Shown: positions 25,911-36,372, counted from the stretch's first letter. The stretch: 64,000 bases of DNA from Ruegeria conchae (GCF_000192475.1 NZ_AEYW01000004.1:62001-126000); one strand, 5' to 3'. Notes: a model not told the origin generated them from the letters alone. Made by a program: numbers and translations.

Positions 25911-28669
25911 CAGTTCTGGTGGGCATTGGCTTTACCGTGCCTTGGGTGCTTCTGGGGCTTCTGACCCTACCGATCCTTTGGTTGATCCTGCGCGCTGTCC
26001 CACCAGCGCCCATCCGTCGCCTGTTCCCGGCTGTGACGTTGTTGTTGGGCCTGAAGGATGACGAAAGTGTCTCGGACCGCACGCCGTGGTGGCTGTTGCT
26101 GCTCAGAATGTTGGCGGCAGCGGCAATCATCATCGGGCTGGCAGGGCCGGTACTGAATCCTTCGCGCGATGAGACCGGATCCGGGCCGTTGCTGCTGGTG
26201 CTGGATGCCAGCTGGGCAGGTGCGACGCGTTGGTCATCGACGCTGGATCAGATCGATGCACAGCTGACCGAAGCCGGCCGTGCTGGTCGCCCGGTCTCGA
26301 TCTTGCGCCTGACCGAACCTGAGCCACCTGTGTTTCAGGCCGCCGAAGCTTGGCGCGGGCGATTGCCAGGTCTTACACCGATGCCTTGGCAACCTACCGA
26401 AGCACAGATTCCCCAAACTTTGGCCGCACTGGAGCAGGTAGAAGATGGTTTTGACACCCACTGGTTCTCTGATCAGTTGGCGTTTGAGGGTCATGATCGT
26501 CTGGTTTCGGCCCTGCAGGGGCGGGGCGAAGTGATCGTTTATCAATCCACCGCATCCGCGACCGCGATCCTGCCTGCAACGTATCAGGACGGAGCGATCC
26601 AGCTTCGCGTTCTACGTGCCAATCCGGGCCCAGCCGAAAGCGTTACAGTGCTGGCGCAAGGGCGCGATCCAGTGGGCGCGATGCGCGTGCTGCAATCCAC
26701 GTCACTGGAGTTTGAAAGCGGCTCTACACAGGCGCAAATCGATCTCGCTCTGCCCTCGGAATTGCGCGCTCGAATTACACGGTTCGAGCTTCAGGGCCAG
26801 CGCTCTGCCGGTGCGGTGACCCTAACAGATGACAGCCTGAGGCGGCGCGAAGTGGCGCTGATCGCAGGCACGCTCAACCGTGAAGGGTTAGAGCTGCTTT
26901 CACCGCTCCACTATCTGACACAGGTGTTGATCCCAACCGCTGATTTTGTTGAAGGAGGTTTGACTGAAGTCCTCCCCGCCAACCCGGATGTGATCGTGCT
27001 CGCGGATGTAGCGAGGCTTTCTGATTCAGAACAGGCTGAGGTCATTGAGTGGGTTGAACAAGGCGGCCTTCTGCTGCGCTTTGCTGGACCGCGTATGGCC
27101 GCAAGCGATCTGGGTCGAGATGAAGAAGATGATTTGTTGCCGGTGCGTCTGCGTAGCGGTGGCCGTTCCGTCGGCGGCGCGATGAGTTGGGGCGAGGCCA
27201 AGGGTTTAGCGCCGTTCTCAGAAAACTCGCCATTCTACGGGCTAACCATACCCGAGGATGTCACGGTAACAACTCAGGTGATGGCACAACCAGACCCTAA
27301 TCTGGCCGATCGGGTGATTGCGTCACTCTCCGATGGTACGCCTTTGGTTACCCGCAAACCCTTAGGATTGGGGCAGGTGGTGCTGTTCCATGTTACGGCG
27401 GATGCGGAATGGTCAAGCCTGCCACTATCTGGCCTATTTGTGGAGATGTTGGACCGGTTGGCCGTCGCTTCTGCCGCCAAATCTCGGCAAGAGGCGCAGA
27501 TGCAGGGAACAGTTTGGGAGCCGGTTCAGATACTGGATGGTTTTGGCACTCTGACCGATGCCGGAACGTTGGCCGGGGTCGATGGGGTCGAGCTGGTCTC
27601 GGGCCAGATCGGACCAGACTTGCGCCCGGGCCTTTATGAAAGCGGCAAGCAGAAACTTGCACGGAATGTGTTGGCCGAGGATGCGGTGCTGACGCCAGCC
27701 GTTTGGCCTGCCGATGTCCCGATCCGGGGACAGGATATCACAACAGAGACGCCGTTGGCGGGTCTGTTGCTCAGCCTTGCGCTCGTGCTGTTGACGATTG
27801 ACGTGATCGCGTCATTGGCTCTTTCCGGACGCTTGGGTCTGGCGCGCGCGGCGGCCGTGATGCTGGGCGCATTGCTGGTTGTTCCGGATGCGCAGGCGCA
27901 GACGCCGGATGATACCGACTTCGCGCTGAATGCGACGCAGGAACTCGTATTGGCGCATGTGCTGACGGGCGATGCGCAAGTAGATGATATCGCGCTGGCT
28001 GGGCTGCGCGGGCTCGTGCAAACGCTGCATTATCGCACCTCGGTCGAGCCTGCTGAGCCCATCGGGGTCGATCTGGAACGCGATGAGCTTGCGTTCTTTC
28101 CGCTACTTTATTGGCCGATCACAACCGATCAGCCGCAACCTTCGGCCGAGGCCTATGCCAAGCTCAACGCCTATCTGCGATCAGGCGGGATGATCCTGTT
28201 TGACACGCGCGATGCCGACATCGCCGGCTTCGGGGCATCCAGCCCCAATGGGCGCAAGCTGCAACAATTGGCTGCGCCGCTAAATATTCCCTCATTAGAG
28301 CCGGTTCCGCGTGATCATGTTCTCACTCGCGCCTTTTATCTGCTGCAGGATTTCCCGGGTCGCTATTCCGGCACCGAAGTCTGGGTCGAAGCCGCGCCGC
28401 CGAATGCCGAGCAGATCGAGGGGATGCCGTTCCGCAATCTCAATGACAACGTGACCCCGGTAGTGATCGGGGGCAATGACTGGGCCGGGGCCTGGGCGGT
28501 GGATCGCAACGGTCAGTCCCTTTTGCCTGTGGGTCGCGGCTATGCTGGCGAACGGCAACGTGAACTGGCCCATCGCTTTGGCGTTAATCTGGTGATGCAT
28601 GTACTGACCGGAAACTACAAATCCGATCAGGTCCACGTGCCCGCCCTTTTGGATAGGTTGGGGCAATGA
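25907..28669 (+). CDS. BatA-like/DUF4159 membrane protein
   Basis: 920 residues. The N-terminal region (first 90 residues) has two hydrophobic helices with PWVLLGLLTLPILWLIL and resembles the BatA N-terminal domain. A long extracytoplasmic part follows, a third membrane segment pair near 620-670 (LAGLLLSLALVLLTIDVIASLAL), then a C-terminal DUF4159 domain (ELAFFPLLYWPITTDQPQPS, GGMILFDTRDADI), which has a glutamine-amidotransferase-like fold. The ATG at 25907 shares ATGA with the preceding stop. Likely the main membrane partner of the MoxR/DUF58 pair. Confidence 0.8.
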   Translation: MTVLVGIGFTVPWVLLGLLTLPILWLILRAVPPAPIRRLFPAVTLLLGLKDDESVSDRTPWWLLLLRMLAAAAIIIGLAGPVLNPSRDETGSGPLLLVLDASWAGATRWSSTLDQIDAQLTEAGRAGRPVSILRLTEPEPPVFQAAEAWRGRLPGLTPMPWQPTEAQIPQTLAALEQVEDGFDTHWFSDQLAFEGHDRLVSALQGRGEVIVYQSTASATAILPATYQDGAIQLRVLRANPGPAESVTVLAQGRDPVGAMRVLQSTSLEFESGSTQAQIDLALPSELRARITRFELQGQRSAGAVTLTDDSLRRREVALIAGTLNREGLELLSPLHYLTQVLIPTADFVEGGLTEVLPANPDVIVLADVARLSDSEQAEVIEWVEQGGLLLRFAGPRMAASDLGRDEEDDLLPVRLRSGGRSVGGAMSWGEAKGLAPFSENSPFYGLTIPEDVTVTTQVMAQPDPNLADRVIASLSDGTPLVTRKPLGLGQVVLFHVTADAEWSSLPLSGLFVEMLDRLAVASAAKSRQEAQMQGTVWEPVQILDGFGTLTDAGTLAGVDGVELVSGQIGPDLRPGLYESGKQKLARNVLAEDAVLTPAVWPADVPIRGQDITTETPLAGLLLSLALVLLTIDVIASLALSGRLGLARAAAVMLGALLVVPDAQAQTPDDTDFALNATQELVLAHVLTGDAQVDDIALAGLRGLVQTLHYRTSVEPAEPIGVDLERDELAFFPLLYWPITTDQPQPSAEAYAKLNAYLRSGGMILFDTRDADIAGFGASSPNGRKLQQLAAPLNIPSLEPVPRDHVLTRAFYLLQDFPGRYSGTEVWVEAAPPNAEQIEGMPFRNLNDNVTPVVIGGNDWAGAWAVDRNGQSLLPVGRGYAGERQRELAHRFGVNLVMHVLTGNYKSDQVHVPALLDRLGQ

Positions 28670-30708
28670 CCGGTACCGTCATCTTTGATCCGCTGATCCC
28701 ATGGCCCGTTTTGGCCGTTGTCGCCGCCATCGCGCTTGCCGGGGTAGTGCTGGCGCTCTGTCGTGGCTTGTCGGGTTGGGCGTTGCGTGGTTTGGCTGCT
28801 TTGGTTGTCCTCTCCGCACTTAGCGGTCCAGTATATCAGGTCGAAGATCGTGCGCCGCTCACCGATATCGTGCTGATGATCGAAGATGAAAGCGCCAGCC
28901 AAACCCTGTCGGATCGTGCCGAACAGACCATTCAGGCCGCAAACGAGCTTGCGGCTGAAATCGAAGGCCGCGACAATACCGAGCTACGCCGCATTCAGGT
29001 TGGTGACGGCGACGGGGATGAAGGCACGCAGGTCATGGCCGCTCTGAACGCGGCCCTCGCCGAAGAACCCCGGGCGCGGATTGCAGGCATCATCGTGGTC
29101 TCAGACGGTATAGTGCACGACGCAGACCAAGCTCCTGACCTACCTGCGCCGATGCATTTGTTACAGACAGGGCGTGCGAGTGATTGGGATCGTCGGCTGA
29201 TCGTGCGCAATGCACCTGCATTCGCCATAATCGGAGAGCCTGTAACGCTTACCCTACGCGTCGAGGATACCGGCGTAGCGCCTGTCGGTGTCACAAACGC
29301 CCCGCTTGAGATCTCGGTCGACGGTGCTGAGCCCGAGCGCTTCACCATTCCCATCGGTGTGGACGTAGAGTTGCCGATTACCTTGCCGCATGGTGGGCGA
29401 AACGTCATCCAGTTCTCGGTTCCGCAGGCCGAAGGCGAGTTGACCGAACGCAACAACACCGCCCTTATCCAGATGAACGGCGTGCGGGATCGTCTGCGCG
29501 TCTTGCTGGTATCGGGCGAGCCGCATCCTGGCGGGCGCACGTGGCGCAATCTGCTGAAATCCGACAGCTCGGTTGATCTGGTCCATTTCACCATCCTGCG
29601 GCCACCGGAAAAGCAGGACGGCGTGCCGGTAGATGAACTCTCATTGATTGCCTTCCCAACGCGCGAGCTGTTTCTGGAAAAGATCAATGACTTCGACCTG
29701 ATCATCTTTGACCGCTATAAGCGGCGTGGCATCCTGCCTGCGATCTATCTGGACAACGTGGGAGACTATATCGTCAATGGCGGCGCGGTGCTGGTTGCTG
29801 CGGGCCCCGATTTTGCCACCGCGGACAGTCTTTTCCGCTCTCCGCTTGGGCCAGTCCTGCCCGCAAAACCCAGCGCACGGGTCTATGAGGAACGGTATGT
29901 GCCTATGGTTACCGATCTGGGCCAGCGCCACCCGGTGACTACTGACCTGGGCGATTCTGAATCATGGGGCGCGTGGTTGCGCCAGATTGATGTCAGCCAG
30001 CTATCCGGCGACATGCTCATGACCGGCGTGGATGACCGTCCGTTGCTGGTACTGGATCGCGTCGGCGAAGGACGTGTGGCGCTGATGGCCTCTGATCACG
30101 CTTGGCTGTGGAGCCGCGGTTTTGAGGGCGGTGGCCCCCAGTTGGAGCTACTCCGCAGGCTGGCCCACTGGATGATGAAAGAACCCGAGCTTGAGGAAGA
30201 GGCGCTGTGGGCCGAAGCGAATGGCCAGTCGATGCGTATCATCCGCCAGACGCTGGAGGATGAGGTTGGCCCCGTGACCGTTACCCGCCCTAACGGCGAC
30301 ACCTTGGATATCACGCTGAACGAGGTTTCGCCTGGTCGGTTCGAGGCGCAGTATTTCGGCCCCGAAATTGGCCTTTACCGACTGGAAGAGGGTGAGCATT
30401 CCGCCGTGATCGGCCTGGGCCCTGCCGCACCCAAGGAATTCGAACGCACGATCGCAACCGATGAAATCCTAAGCCCGGTTCTGGCCAGCCTGCGCGGCGG
30501 TTCGATTCGGGTGGAAGAGGGCCTGCCCTCAATCCGGAACGTCCGTGTGGGCCGACCGGCAGCAGGACGGGGCTGGATTGGGCTGACACCGCGCGACGCC
30601 TACGAAACCCGCGATGTTACACAGGCCGGGTTGCTTCCCCCCTGGCTGGTGTTGCTGCTGGCCGGTGGGTTCCTCTTGGCCGGTTGGTTGCGCGAGGGGC
30701 GTCACTAG
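28666..30708 (+). CDS. Large membrane protein of the MoxR operon (VWA/amidotransferase-like)
   Basis: 680 residues. Two N-terminal hydrophobic segments (VLAVVAAIALAGVVLALC, LRGLAALVVLSALSGPVY), a long periplasmic region and one C-terminal helix (LLPPWLVLLLAGGFLLAGWL). Within the soluble part IAGIIVVSDGIVHDA resembles a VWA-type segment and RLRVLLVSGEPHPGGRTWRNLLKSD a glutamine-amidotransferase-like fold. Fourth and last of the ATGA-linked genes. The specific function is unknown. Confidence 0.75.
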   Translation: MTGTVIFDPLIPWPVLAVVAAIALAGVVLALCRGLSGWALRGLAALVVLSALSGPVYQVEDRAPLTDIVLMIEDESASQTLSDRAEQTIQAANELAAEIEGRDNTELRRIQVGDGDGDEGTQVMAALNAALAEEPRARIAGIIVVSDGIVHDADQAPDLPAPMHLLQTGRASDWDRRLIVRNAPAFAIIGEPVTLTLRVEDTGVAPVGVTNAPLEISVDGAEPERFTIPIGVDVELPITLPHGGRNVIQFSVPQAEGELTERNNTALIQMNGVRDRLRVLLVSGEPHPGGRTWRNLLKSDSSVDLVHFTILRPPEKQDGVPVDELSLIAFPTRELFLEKINDFDLIIFDRYKRRGILPAIYLDNVGDYIVNGGAVLVAAGPDFATADSLFRSPLGPVLPAKPSARVYEERYVPMVTDLGQRHPVTTDLGDSESWGAWLRQIDVSQLSGDMLMTGVDDRPLLVLDRVGEGRVALMASDHAWLWSRGFEGGGPQLELLRRLAHWMMKEPELEEEALWAEANGQSMRIIRQTLEDEVGPVTVTRPNGDTLDITLNEVSPGRFEAQYFGPEIGLYRLEEGEHSAVIGLGPAAPKEFERTIATDEILSPVLASLRGGSIRVEEGLPSIRNVRVGRPAAGRGWIGLTPRDAYETRDVTQAGLLPPWLVLLLAGGFLLAGWLREGRH

Positions 30709-30734
30709 CGCGGTTTAAGCACTTTTTCACGCTC

Positions 30735-30771
30735 TCCCGCGATGCTCTGGGCAGATTATCGCGGGAAATTT
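30735..30771 (+). terminator. Terminator-like hairpin directly before the histidine kinase start
   Basis: TCCCGCGAT (30735-30743) pairs perfectly with ATCGCGGGA (30758-30766) and is followed by AATTTTT, with the kinase ATG at 30776. It may end the MoxR operon, but it also sits where the ribosome-binding site of the kinase should be, and no SD is seen there. Confidence 0.65.
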
Positions 30772-30775
30772 TTAC

Positions 30776-32989
30776 ATGAGTCTTGCTGAGAAACTGGCGC
30801 AGGAACGGCGCGCGCGATTGGCGGCCGAGCGGCTGTTGCATCTGAAACAGGCCGAACTGTCTGCTGCCAACCGCAAACTGGGGCGTCATGCCATCGCTCT
30901 GACACGTCAGATCGATGAGACTCAGGCCGAGGTTGCGACGGTTCGCGATGAAAACGAAAAGGTCAAATCCGATCTGACCGTGGCCAATGCCAAGATCGAA
31001 GTCGCTGAACGCCGTCTGTGGCACTCGATTCAGACCATCCCTGACGGGTTTGCCTTTTTCGACGACAACAACACATTGATCGGTGCCAACGCCGCTTACC
31101 TAAGCGTTTTCGATGGGCTGGAAGAGGTCGCGCCGGGGATTACCTATCCGCGTATTCTTGAAATTCTGACCCATGAGGGGATCGTGGATATCGGCGCGGA
31201 AAAGATCGCGGACTGGCAGGCCCGTATGCTCGCACGCTGGGCGCAACCGCACCCCGAACCCGAGGTGATCCAGCTGTGGAACGGCCAGTATATTCGGTTG
31301 ATCGATCAGCGGGGCCACGGCGGCGACGTGCTGAGCCTTGCGCTGAACATCACCGCGTCTGTCCGGCATGAGGCTGAACTGAACGCCGCGCGTGAACGCG
31401 CCGAGGCGGCCAATCGTGCCAAATCCGCGTTTCTGGCCAATATGAGCCATGAGATTCGCACACCAATGAATGGCATCGTTGGCATGACCGAACTGCTGAC
31501 CGAAACCCCGATGAACGAAGAACAAAGGCTCTATGTCAGCACAATTCGTAACTCGGGCGAGGCGCTGCTGGTCATCATCAACGATGTTCTGGACTATTCA
31601 AAGATCGAGGCCGACAAACTGACACTGCACCCTGAGCAGTTCGATCTTGAGCGTTGTATCCTAGAGGTCGCGATGCTGTTGCAGCCCAGCGTGCGCGACA
31701 AGGGCCTGACATTGCTGGTGGATTATGACTTGTTCCTGCCCACGCTATTTGTAGGAGATCCCGGGCGGGTTCGTCAGATATTGACCAACCTCGTTGGCAA
31801 TGCGGTGAAGTTTACCGCGCAGGGCCACGTCTTGATCCGTGTGACAGGCGTACCAGACATGACCACAGAAAGCTGCGATATCCACGTGGCCATCGAGGAT
31901 ACGGGCATCGGGATTGAGGCCGACAAGGTCCCGCACATCTTTGGTGAATTCAATCAGGTCGAGGATGCGCAAAACCGCCAATTCGAAGGCACAGGCCTGG
32001 GGCTGGCAATCACCAAGCGTCTGATCTCGATGATGGGCGGTGCCGTCTGGGTCGAAAGCGATGCGGGCAAAGGATCTTGCTTCGGTTTCCGCATATCGTT
32101 GCCCACTGCTGAAGGTCCGCAACCTGTTCCACCCGATTTGGCTGGGCAATTGGGGCGTGTTTTGGTGGTTGAAGATATGGCCGTCAACCGCGCCATCCTG
32201 ACCAAGCAACTAGACCGCCTCGGGTCTCAGGCAATGACCTGTTCGACGGGGGCCGAGGCGCTGTCTGCAATGGACAAAACCATTGATCTGGTCCTGTGCG
32301 ATCACGATCTGCCAGACATGGATGGGTTGGAGCTTGCCACCACTCTGCGTGACAAAGGATGGGGTGATCTGCCAATCGTGGTGATGTCGGCCAATCCAGG
32401 TGTGATCCACGCCGATCCGGCCCATCGGCTCATTAATGGCGTGTTGCAAAAACCCATCCCGCGCGCCGAGCTGTATTCGCGGCTGATGGCGCTGGGCGCA
32501 CCTGTATTCAAGCCGGATCGCAGTGACAACGACGCCTCTGATCCCGAGACTCATGTACAAGTTCCGCAGGAACAGAGGCTGATGCGGGTTCTGGCAGCCG
32601 AAGACAATCGAACCAATCAGTTGATCCTTCGAAAGATGACTAAGGAGCTGAACATCGATTTGAAATTTGTCTCCAACGGGTTGGAGGCGGTCGAAACCTT
32701 CGCCCGCTTTGATCCGGATCTGATCTTCATGGATATCTCGATGCCGAAGATGGATGGCAAAGAGGCGACAGGTGAAATCCGGCGACGCGAAATTGGAACA
32801 GATCGCCATGTCCCTATTGTGGCCCTGACGGCCCATGCCATGACAGGGGATGACCAGGGCATACTGGCGGCGGGGCTTGATCATTACCTGACCAAACCAT
32901 TGCACAAGAAACTGATCCACAAGATGATACTGGAACATCGGCCTGCCGAGGCTCGTGCGGTCGGTGCAGACGGTGAAGGCAGGAAATAG
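30776..32989 (+). CDS. Hybrid histidine kinase with two receiver domains
   Basis: 737 residues, no membrane segment, so cytoplasmic. Order: N-terminal coiled coil (1-80, rich in Ala, Glu, Leu, Arg), PAS-like domain (about 80-195), HisKA with H225 in [18 protein letters not shown], HATPase ([20 protein letters not shown]), first receiver (about 460-575, phosphoacceptor D509), second receiver (about 605-725, D653 in [11 protein letters not shown]). No HPt domain, so the phosphate must pass to a separate protein. The family is common in Rhodobacteraceae; signal and output are unknown. Confidence 0.88.
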   Translation: MSLAEKLAQERRARLAAERLLHLKQAELSAANRKLGRHAIALTRQIDETQAEVATVRDENEKVKSDLTVANAKIEVAERRLWHSIQTIPDGFAFFDDNNTLIGANAAYLSVFDGLEEVAPGITYPRILEILTHEGIVDIGAEKIADWQARMLARWAQPHPEPEVIQLWNGQYIRLIDQRGHGGDVLSLALNITASVRHEAELNAARERAEAANRAKSAFLANMSHEIRTPMNGIVGMTELLTETPMNEEQRLYVSTIRNSGEALLVIINDVLDYSKIEADKLTLHPEQFDLERCILEVAMLLQPSVRDKGLTLLVDYDLFLPTLFVGDPGRVRQILTNLVGNAVKFTAQGHVLIRVTGVPDMTTESCDIHVAIEDTGIGIEADKVPHIFGEFNQVEDAQNRQFEGTGLGLAITKRLISMMGGAVWVESDAGKGSCFGFRISLPTAEGPQPVPPDLAGQLGRVLVVEDMAVNRAILTKQLDRLGSQAMTCSTGAEALSAMDKTIDLVLCDHDLPDMDGLELATTLRDKGWGDLPIVVMSANPGVIHADPAHRLINGVLQKPIPRAELYSRLMALGAPVFKPDRSDNDASDPETHVQVPQEQRLMRVLAAEDNRTNQLILRKMTKELNIDLKFVSNGLEAVETFARFDPDLIFMDISMPKMDGKEATGEIRRREIGTDRHVPIVALTAHAMTGDDQGILAAGLDHYLTKPLHKKLIHKMILEHRPAEARAVGADGEGRK

Positions 32990-32998
32990 GATCGATTG

Positions 32999-33460
32999 AT
33001 GTCAGATGAGCGCGGTTTTCGTCCCCGAGGATTGGGCGAGATTGCAATTCGCTGCGCCGATATGGCGGCAATGGTGCAATTCTATGAGAAGGTGATCGGG
33101 TTACAGCGGCTGCAAGGCGACCATAACAGCGCCATCACCTTTTTTCGGATCGCCGAAGGGTTCGGCGGGCATACACAGGTGCTGGCCCTGTTTCACCAAT
33201 CAGTTGGCTCTGAGCGTGGACCAGAGCAGACCGGCGAGACAGTGCCGGTAACAGGGGGCGCTTCGGCCCTGCACCATATCGCGCTGTCGGTGCCCTTTGC
33301 CGAGCAGGACGCGGTCATGCGCTGGTACGACCAAATCGGGCAGCCCTATCGGGTTGAGCATTTCGGCTGGATCGGCTGGCGCGGCATCTTCACCCAAGAC
33401 CCCGAGGGGAACACGGTGGAACTTGTGGCTTACGATCCTTCGATGCTTGATCAGGCCTGA
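32999..33460 (+). CDS. VOC-family (glyoxalase/dioxygenase-like) protein
   Basis: 153-residue single-chain VOC domain pair: IAIRCADMAAMVQFYEKVIGLQ near the start, HHIALSVPF with a metal-ligand His near 93, and GIFTQDPEGNTVELV with the C-terminal Glu near 143. Metal-dependent lyase or dioxygenase of unknown substrate. It begins ten bases after the kinase stop, so may share its transcript, and its end overlaps the convergent yaaA gene by ten bases. Confidence 0.8.
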   Translation: MSDERGFRPRGLGEIAIRCADMAAMVQFYEKVIGLQRLQGDHNSAITFFRIAEGFGGHTQVLALFHQSVGSERGPEQTGETVPVTGGASALHHIALSVPFAEQDAVMRWYDQIGQPYRVEHFGWIGWRGIFTQDPEGNTVELVAYDPSMLDQA

Positions 33461-34221
33461 TAGGGGCGTACAAACACGGGTTTGTCGTCTTCCGACAGAT
33501 CGGCCCGGTATTCGTACCCGCCGCTATCAAAATCCAGCAGGCCTTTGGGGTCGGTCAGTCGATGTTGAATGATGTACCGGGCCATCGCACCACGCGCCTT
33601 CTTTGCAAAGAAGCTGACGATCTTGGGGGTGCCGCCCTTGTCCTCCATGAATACCGGGGTCACAACGGGCAGCTTCAGCGCTTTCAGGTCGACTGCGCCG
33701 AAATATTCCTGGCTGGCGCAGTTTACCAGAACTTTGCTGCCAGCCTCAGCAGCTTGGGCGTTCAACGCCTTGCTCAGCTGATCGCGCCAGTATTCATAAA
33801 GGTTTTTGCCACGTCGGGTTTTCAGTTTGCTGCCCATCTCAAGCCGATAGGCCTGAATGGCATCCAGTGGGCGCAATACACCATAAAGCCCAGACAGGAT
33901 GCGCAAATGATCCTGAGCCCAGGCCATTTCGTCGGCGTCCAGCGATGCGGCCTCAAGCCCCTGATAGGTATCGCCTGCAAAGGCCAAAGCGGCAGGGCGC
34001 GTTGCATCTGCTTCCGGCGCGTCTGAAAATACACGGTACCTGTCCCGATTCAGGCGGGCCAAGTCGTCGCTCAGGTCCATCAGCTTTTTCAGATCGCCCA
34101 AGGTCAGGTTGCGGGCGGTCTTCGACAAGCGGATCGCGTCATTCTGAAAATCGGGTTGGGTCACTTCGACGTTTCGTTCTGCCCAATCCAGCCGCTTGGC
34201 CGGGGAAATCACTACCAGCAT
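33451..34221 (-). CDS. yaaA: Peroxide stress protein YaaA
   Basis: 256 residues of the UPF0246/DUF328 family, opening MLVVISPAKRLDW as in E. coli YaaA, with LMDLSDDLARLNRDRY, GDTYQGLEA, ILSGLYGVLRPLDAIQAYRLEMG and NCASQEYFGAVD. In E. coli it lowers free iron and DNA damage during peroxide stress. ATG 34221 gives the family N-terminus; a GTG two codons upstream is less likely. Confidence 0.92.
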   Translation of the reverse strand: MLVVISPAKRLDWAERNVEVTQPDFQNDAIRLSKTARNLTLGDLKKLMDLSDDLARLNRDRYRVFSDAPEADATRPAALAFAGDTYQGLEAASLDADEMAWAQDHLRILSGLYGVLRPLDAIQAYRLEMGSKLKTRRGKNLYEYWRDQLSKALNAQAAEAGSKVLVNCASQEYFGAVDLKALKLPVVTPVFMEDKGGTPKIVSFFAKKARGAMARYIIQHRLTDPKGLLDFDSGGYEYRADLSEDDKPVFVRPYQA

Positions 34222-34254
34222 ATCCACCCTCGTTCCTTGCCTATTGGGCTGTAT

Positions 34255-36294
34255 CTAGCCCGCTTGCTGCAGCACGTCCAGAAACGCCGCGCCAAACCTT
34301 TCGTGACGACGGTCGCCCAAAACTTGCTCCATCGCTCGTGGATCATCCGGGCGCAGCTGTGCCACCTTCGCCAGTTGTGATGCGGTACAGCTCAGCGGTT
34401 TGTCGATCCCGTCGGGGCCACGCGACAATTGTGATTGAACCTCAAGCAACTGATCGTAAATGTTGCCCTGATTGCGGCCGGCAAGTTTGCGCCTTGCGGG
34501 GTGCAGCTCTTCCACCGCGCCGGTCAGCACTTCAAGGAAGGTCGCACCGTAGCGTTCCAGCTTTTTTGCCCCTATACCGCTGATCCGGGCCATATCGTCC
34601 AGATTTGCGGGCCGAGTTTCCGCCATCTCGATCAGTGTGCGATCTGGAAAGATGACATAGGCCGGAACCCGCGCGGCCTCGGCCAGTGCGCGCCGCTTGG
34701 CCTTGAGCGCCGAGAGCAGCGGCGCGTCTTCCTCGGACACCATCGCCTTGACCGCGGGTCGCCGGGTGGCTTTGCGGATGGTATCCTTGCGTAGGTCGAT
34801 CTGTGCCTCACCTTTCAGGATCGGTTTGGCGGTTTCGGTCATGCGCAACGCACCCAGGCGTTCAGGATCGGGACGGACCAAATCGCGGCCCATCATCTGC
34901 CGAAAGATCGCCTGCCATTGCGGGCGTGACCAGTCTTTGCCAATGCCATATGTGGATAGATTGTCGTGCCGACGTGCTCGTATTTTGTCGGTCTCATTGG
35001 CCAACAGGATGTCGATCAGATGACCCGCGCCGAACCATTCTTCTGTGCGCAGAATAGCGGACAGGGCCATGCGAACCGGCGTCGTGCCATCGAACACTTC
35101 AGGAGGGCTGTCGCAAAGATCGCATTTGCCGCAAGGTTCGATCTGTTCTCCGAAATACCCGAGCAAGGTCTGGCGGCGGCATTTCAGTGCCTCGGCCAAT
35201 CCAAGCAACGCATTCAGGCGTGCATGATCCGCCATCCGCCGCTCAGGTGGGGCCAGTCCTTCGTCGATCTGAGAGCGTCGCAGTCGGATATCGTCAGGGC
35301 CAAACAAAGTAAGGGTTTCGGCAGGACCACCATCGCGCCCGGCGCGGCCGATTTCCTGATAGTAAGCTTCGATCGATTTAGGCAGGTCCGCATGAGCAAC
35401 CCAGCGGATGTCGGGCTTATCGATGCCCATGCCAAACGCGACAGTGGCGACGACGATCAGCCCATCCTCGCGCGCAAAGCGGGTCTCGACGATGCGGCGA
35501 TCTTCGGCCTCCATCCCGCCGTGATAGTGGCAGGCCGTGTGACCTTCGGCGCGCAGGGCTTGCGCCAGCACTTCGGTCTTGTTGCGGGTGCCGCAATAGA
35601 CGATGCCGGATTGGGACTTTCGGGCGGCAGCGAAATCGAGGACTTGTTTGCGCGGTCCATCCTTGGCGGCAAAGGCCAGATGGATATTGGGTCTGTCAAA
35701 CCCGCGCAGGAATTTACGCGGCTCAACACCGTCGAACAGCTTTTCGACGATCTCTTCCTGCGTTTCCGCATCTGCGGTTGCGGTAAACGCGGCGAGGGGC
35801 ACGTTCAAAGCGCGGCGCAGCTCTCCGATCCGCAGATAATCAGGGCGGAAATCGTGGCCCCATTGGCTGACGCAATGCGCCTCATCCACCGCGATCAGAT
35901 TGACGTTGATCCTACGCAGCATTCCCGGTGCAGACCCTGCAGCCAGCCGTTCCGGCGCCATATAAAGCAGCTTGAGCCGACCACCCTCGATAGCATCCCA
36001 AACGGCATCAGTTTCTTCAGGTGTATTGCCCGAGGTGAGCGCGCCTGCCTCGACACCGGCCTCTTGCAGCCCACGTACCTGATCGCGCATCAGGGCGATG
36101 AGCGGAGATATCACCACAGTTACCCCGTCGCGCAACAGTGCAGGCAATTGAAAACAAAGGGATTTACCACCACCCGTGGGCATGATAGCCAGCACGTTTT
36201 CGCCCGCGGTCACGGCATCGACAATCTCTTCCTGCCCGGGGCGGAAGTCGTCGAATCCAAAGACGTCTCGCAACAAGGGTGCGGAGTCGAACAT
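34255..36294 (-). CDS. recQ: ATP-dependent DNA helicase RecQ
   Basis: 679 residues. Helicase motifs in order: GFDDFRPGQEEIVDAV (motif 0), MPTGGGKSLCFQLPAL (I), VDEAHCVSQWGHDFRPDY (II and the RecQ loop), AFTATAD (III), YYQEIGRAGRDG (VI). The zinc cluster of the RQC domain follows (CRRQTLLGYFGE, PCGKCDLC) and an HRDC domain is present (LIEMAETRPANLDDMARISGIGAKKLERYG). An extra C-terminal segment of about 80 residues follows. Unwinds DNA in recombination repair. Its leader carries an inverted repeat over the likely SD. Confidence 0.95.
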   Translation of the reverse strand: MFDSAPLLRDVFGFDDFRPGQEEIVDAVTAGENVLAIMPTGGGKSLCFQLPALLRDGVTVVISPLIALMRDQVRGLQEAGVEAGALTSGNTPEETDAVWDAIEGGRLKLLYMAPERLAAGSAPGMLRRINVNLIAVDEAHCVSQWGHDFRPDYLRIGELRRALNVPLAAFTATADAETQEEIVEKLFDGVEPRKFLRGFDRPNIHLAFAAKDGPRKQVLDFAAARKSQSGIVYCGTRNKTEVLAQALRAEGHTACHYHGGMEAEDRRIVETRFAREDGLIVVATVAFGMGIDKPDIRWVAHADLPKSIEAYYQEIGRAGRDGGPAETLTLFGPDDIRLRRSQIDEGLAPPERRMADHARLNALLGLAEALKCRRQTLLGYFGEQIEPCGKCDLCDSPPEVFDGTTPVRMALSAILRTEEWFGAGHLIDILLANETDKIRARRHDNLSTYGIGKDWSRPQWQAIFRQMMGRDLVRPDPERLGALRMTETAKPILKGEAQIDLRKDTIRKATRRPAVKAMVSEEDAPLLSALKAKRRALAEAARVPAYVIFPDRTLIEMAETRPANLDDMARISGIGAKKLERYGATFLEVLTGAVEELHPARRKLAGRNQGNIYDQLLEVQSQLSRGPDGIDKPLSCTASQLAKVAQLRPDDPRAMEQVLGDRRHERFGAAFLDVLQQAG

Positions 36295-36303
36295 GCGCCG
36301 GAG

Positions 36304-36342
36304 GGTCCTGTATTAAGGTTTTTCTGCTCTTAAGACAGGACC
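36304..36342 (-). promoter_or_regulatory. Inverted repeat in the recQ leader covering the likely SD
   Basis: GGTCCTGT-x-TTAAG (36304-36317) and CTTAA-x-ACAGGACC (36329-36342) form a stem of 13 pairs with one mismatch and an 11-base loop. On the recQ strand the proximal arm contains AGGA, 11 bases before the start codon, the only SD-like sequence there. It may reduce recQ translation or end the yggT transcript. Confidence 0.45.
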
Positions 36343-36372
36343 ATCACATACTAAGATTCGGTGAACAAGAGG

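Noticed and set aside
34966..36333. Long open frame (455 codons) on the plus strand opposite recQ
   Set aside because: It is antisense to an intact recQ with all helicase motifs, has no family resemblance, and is explained by codon bias of a high-GC gene.
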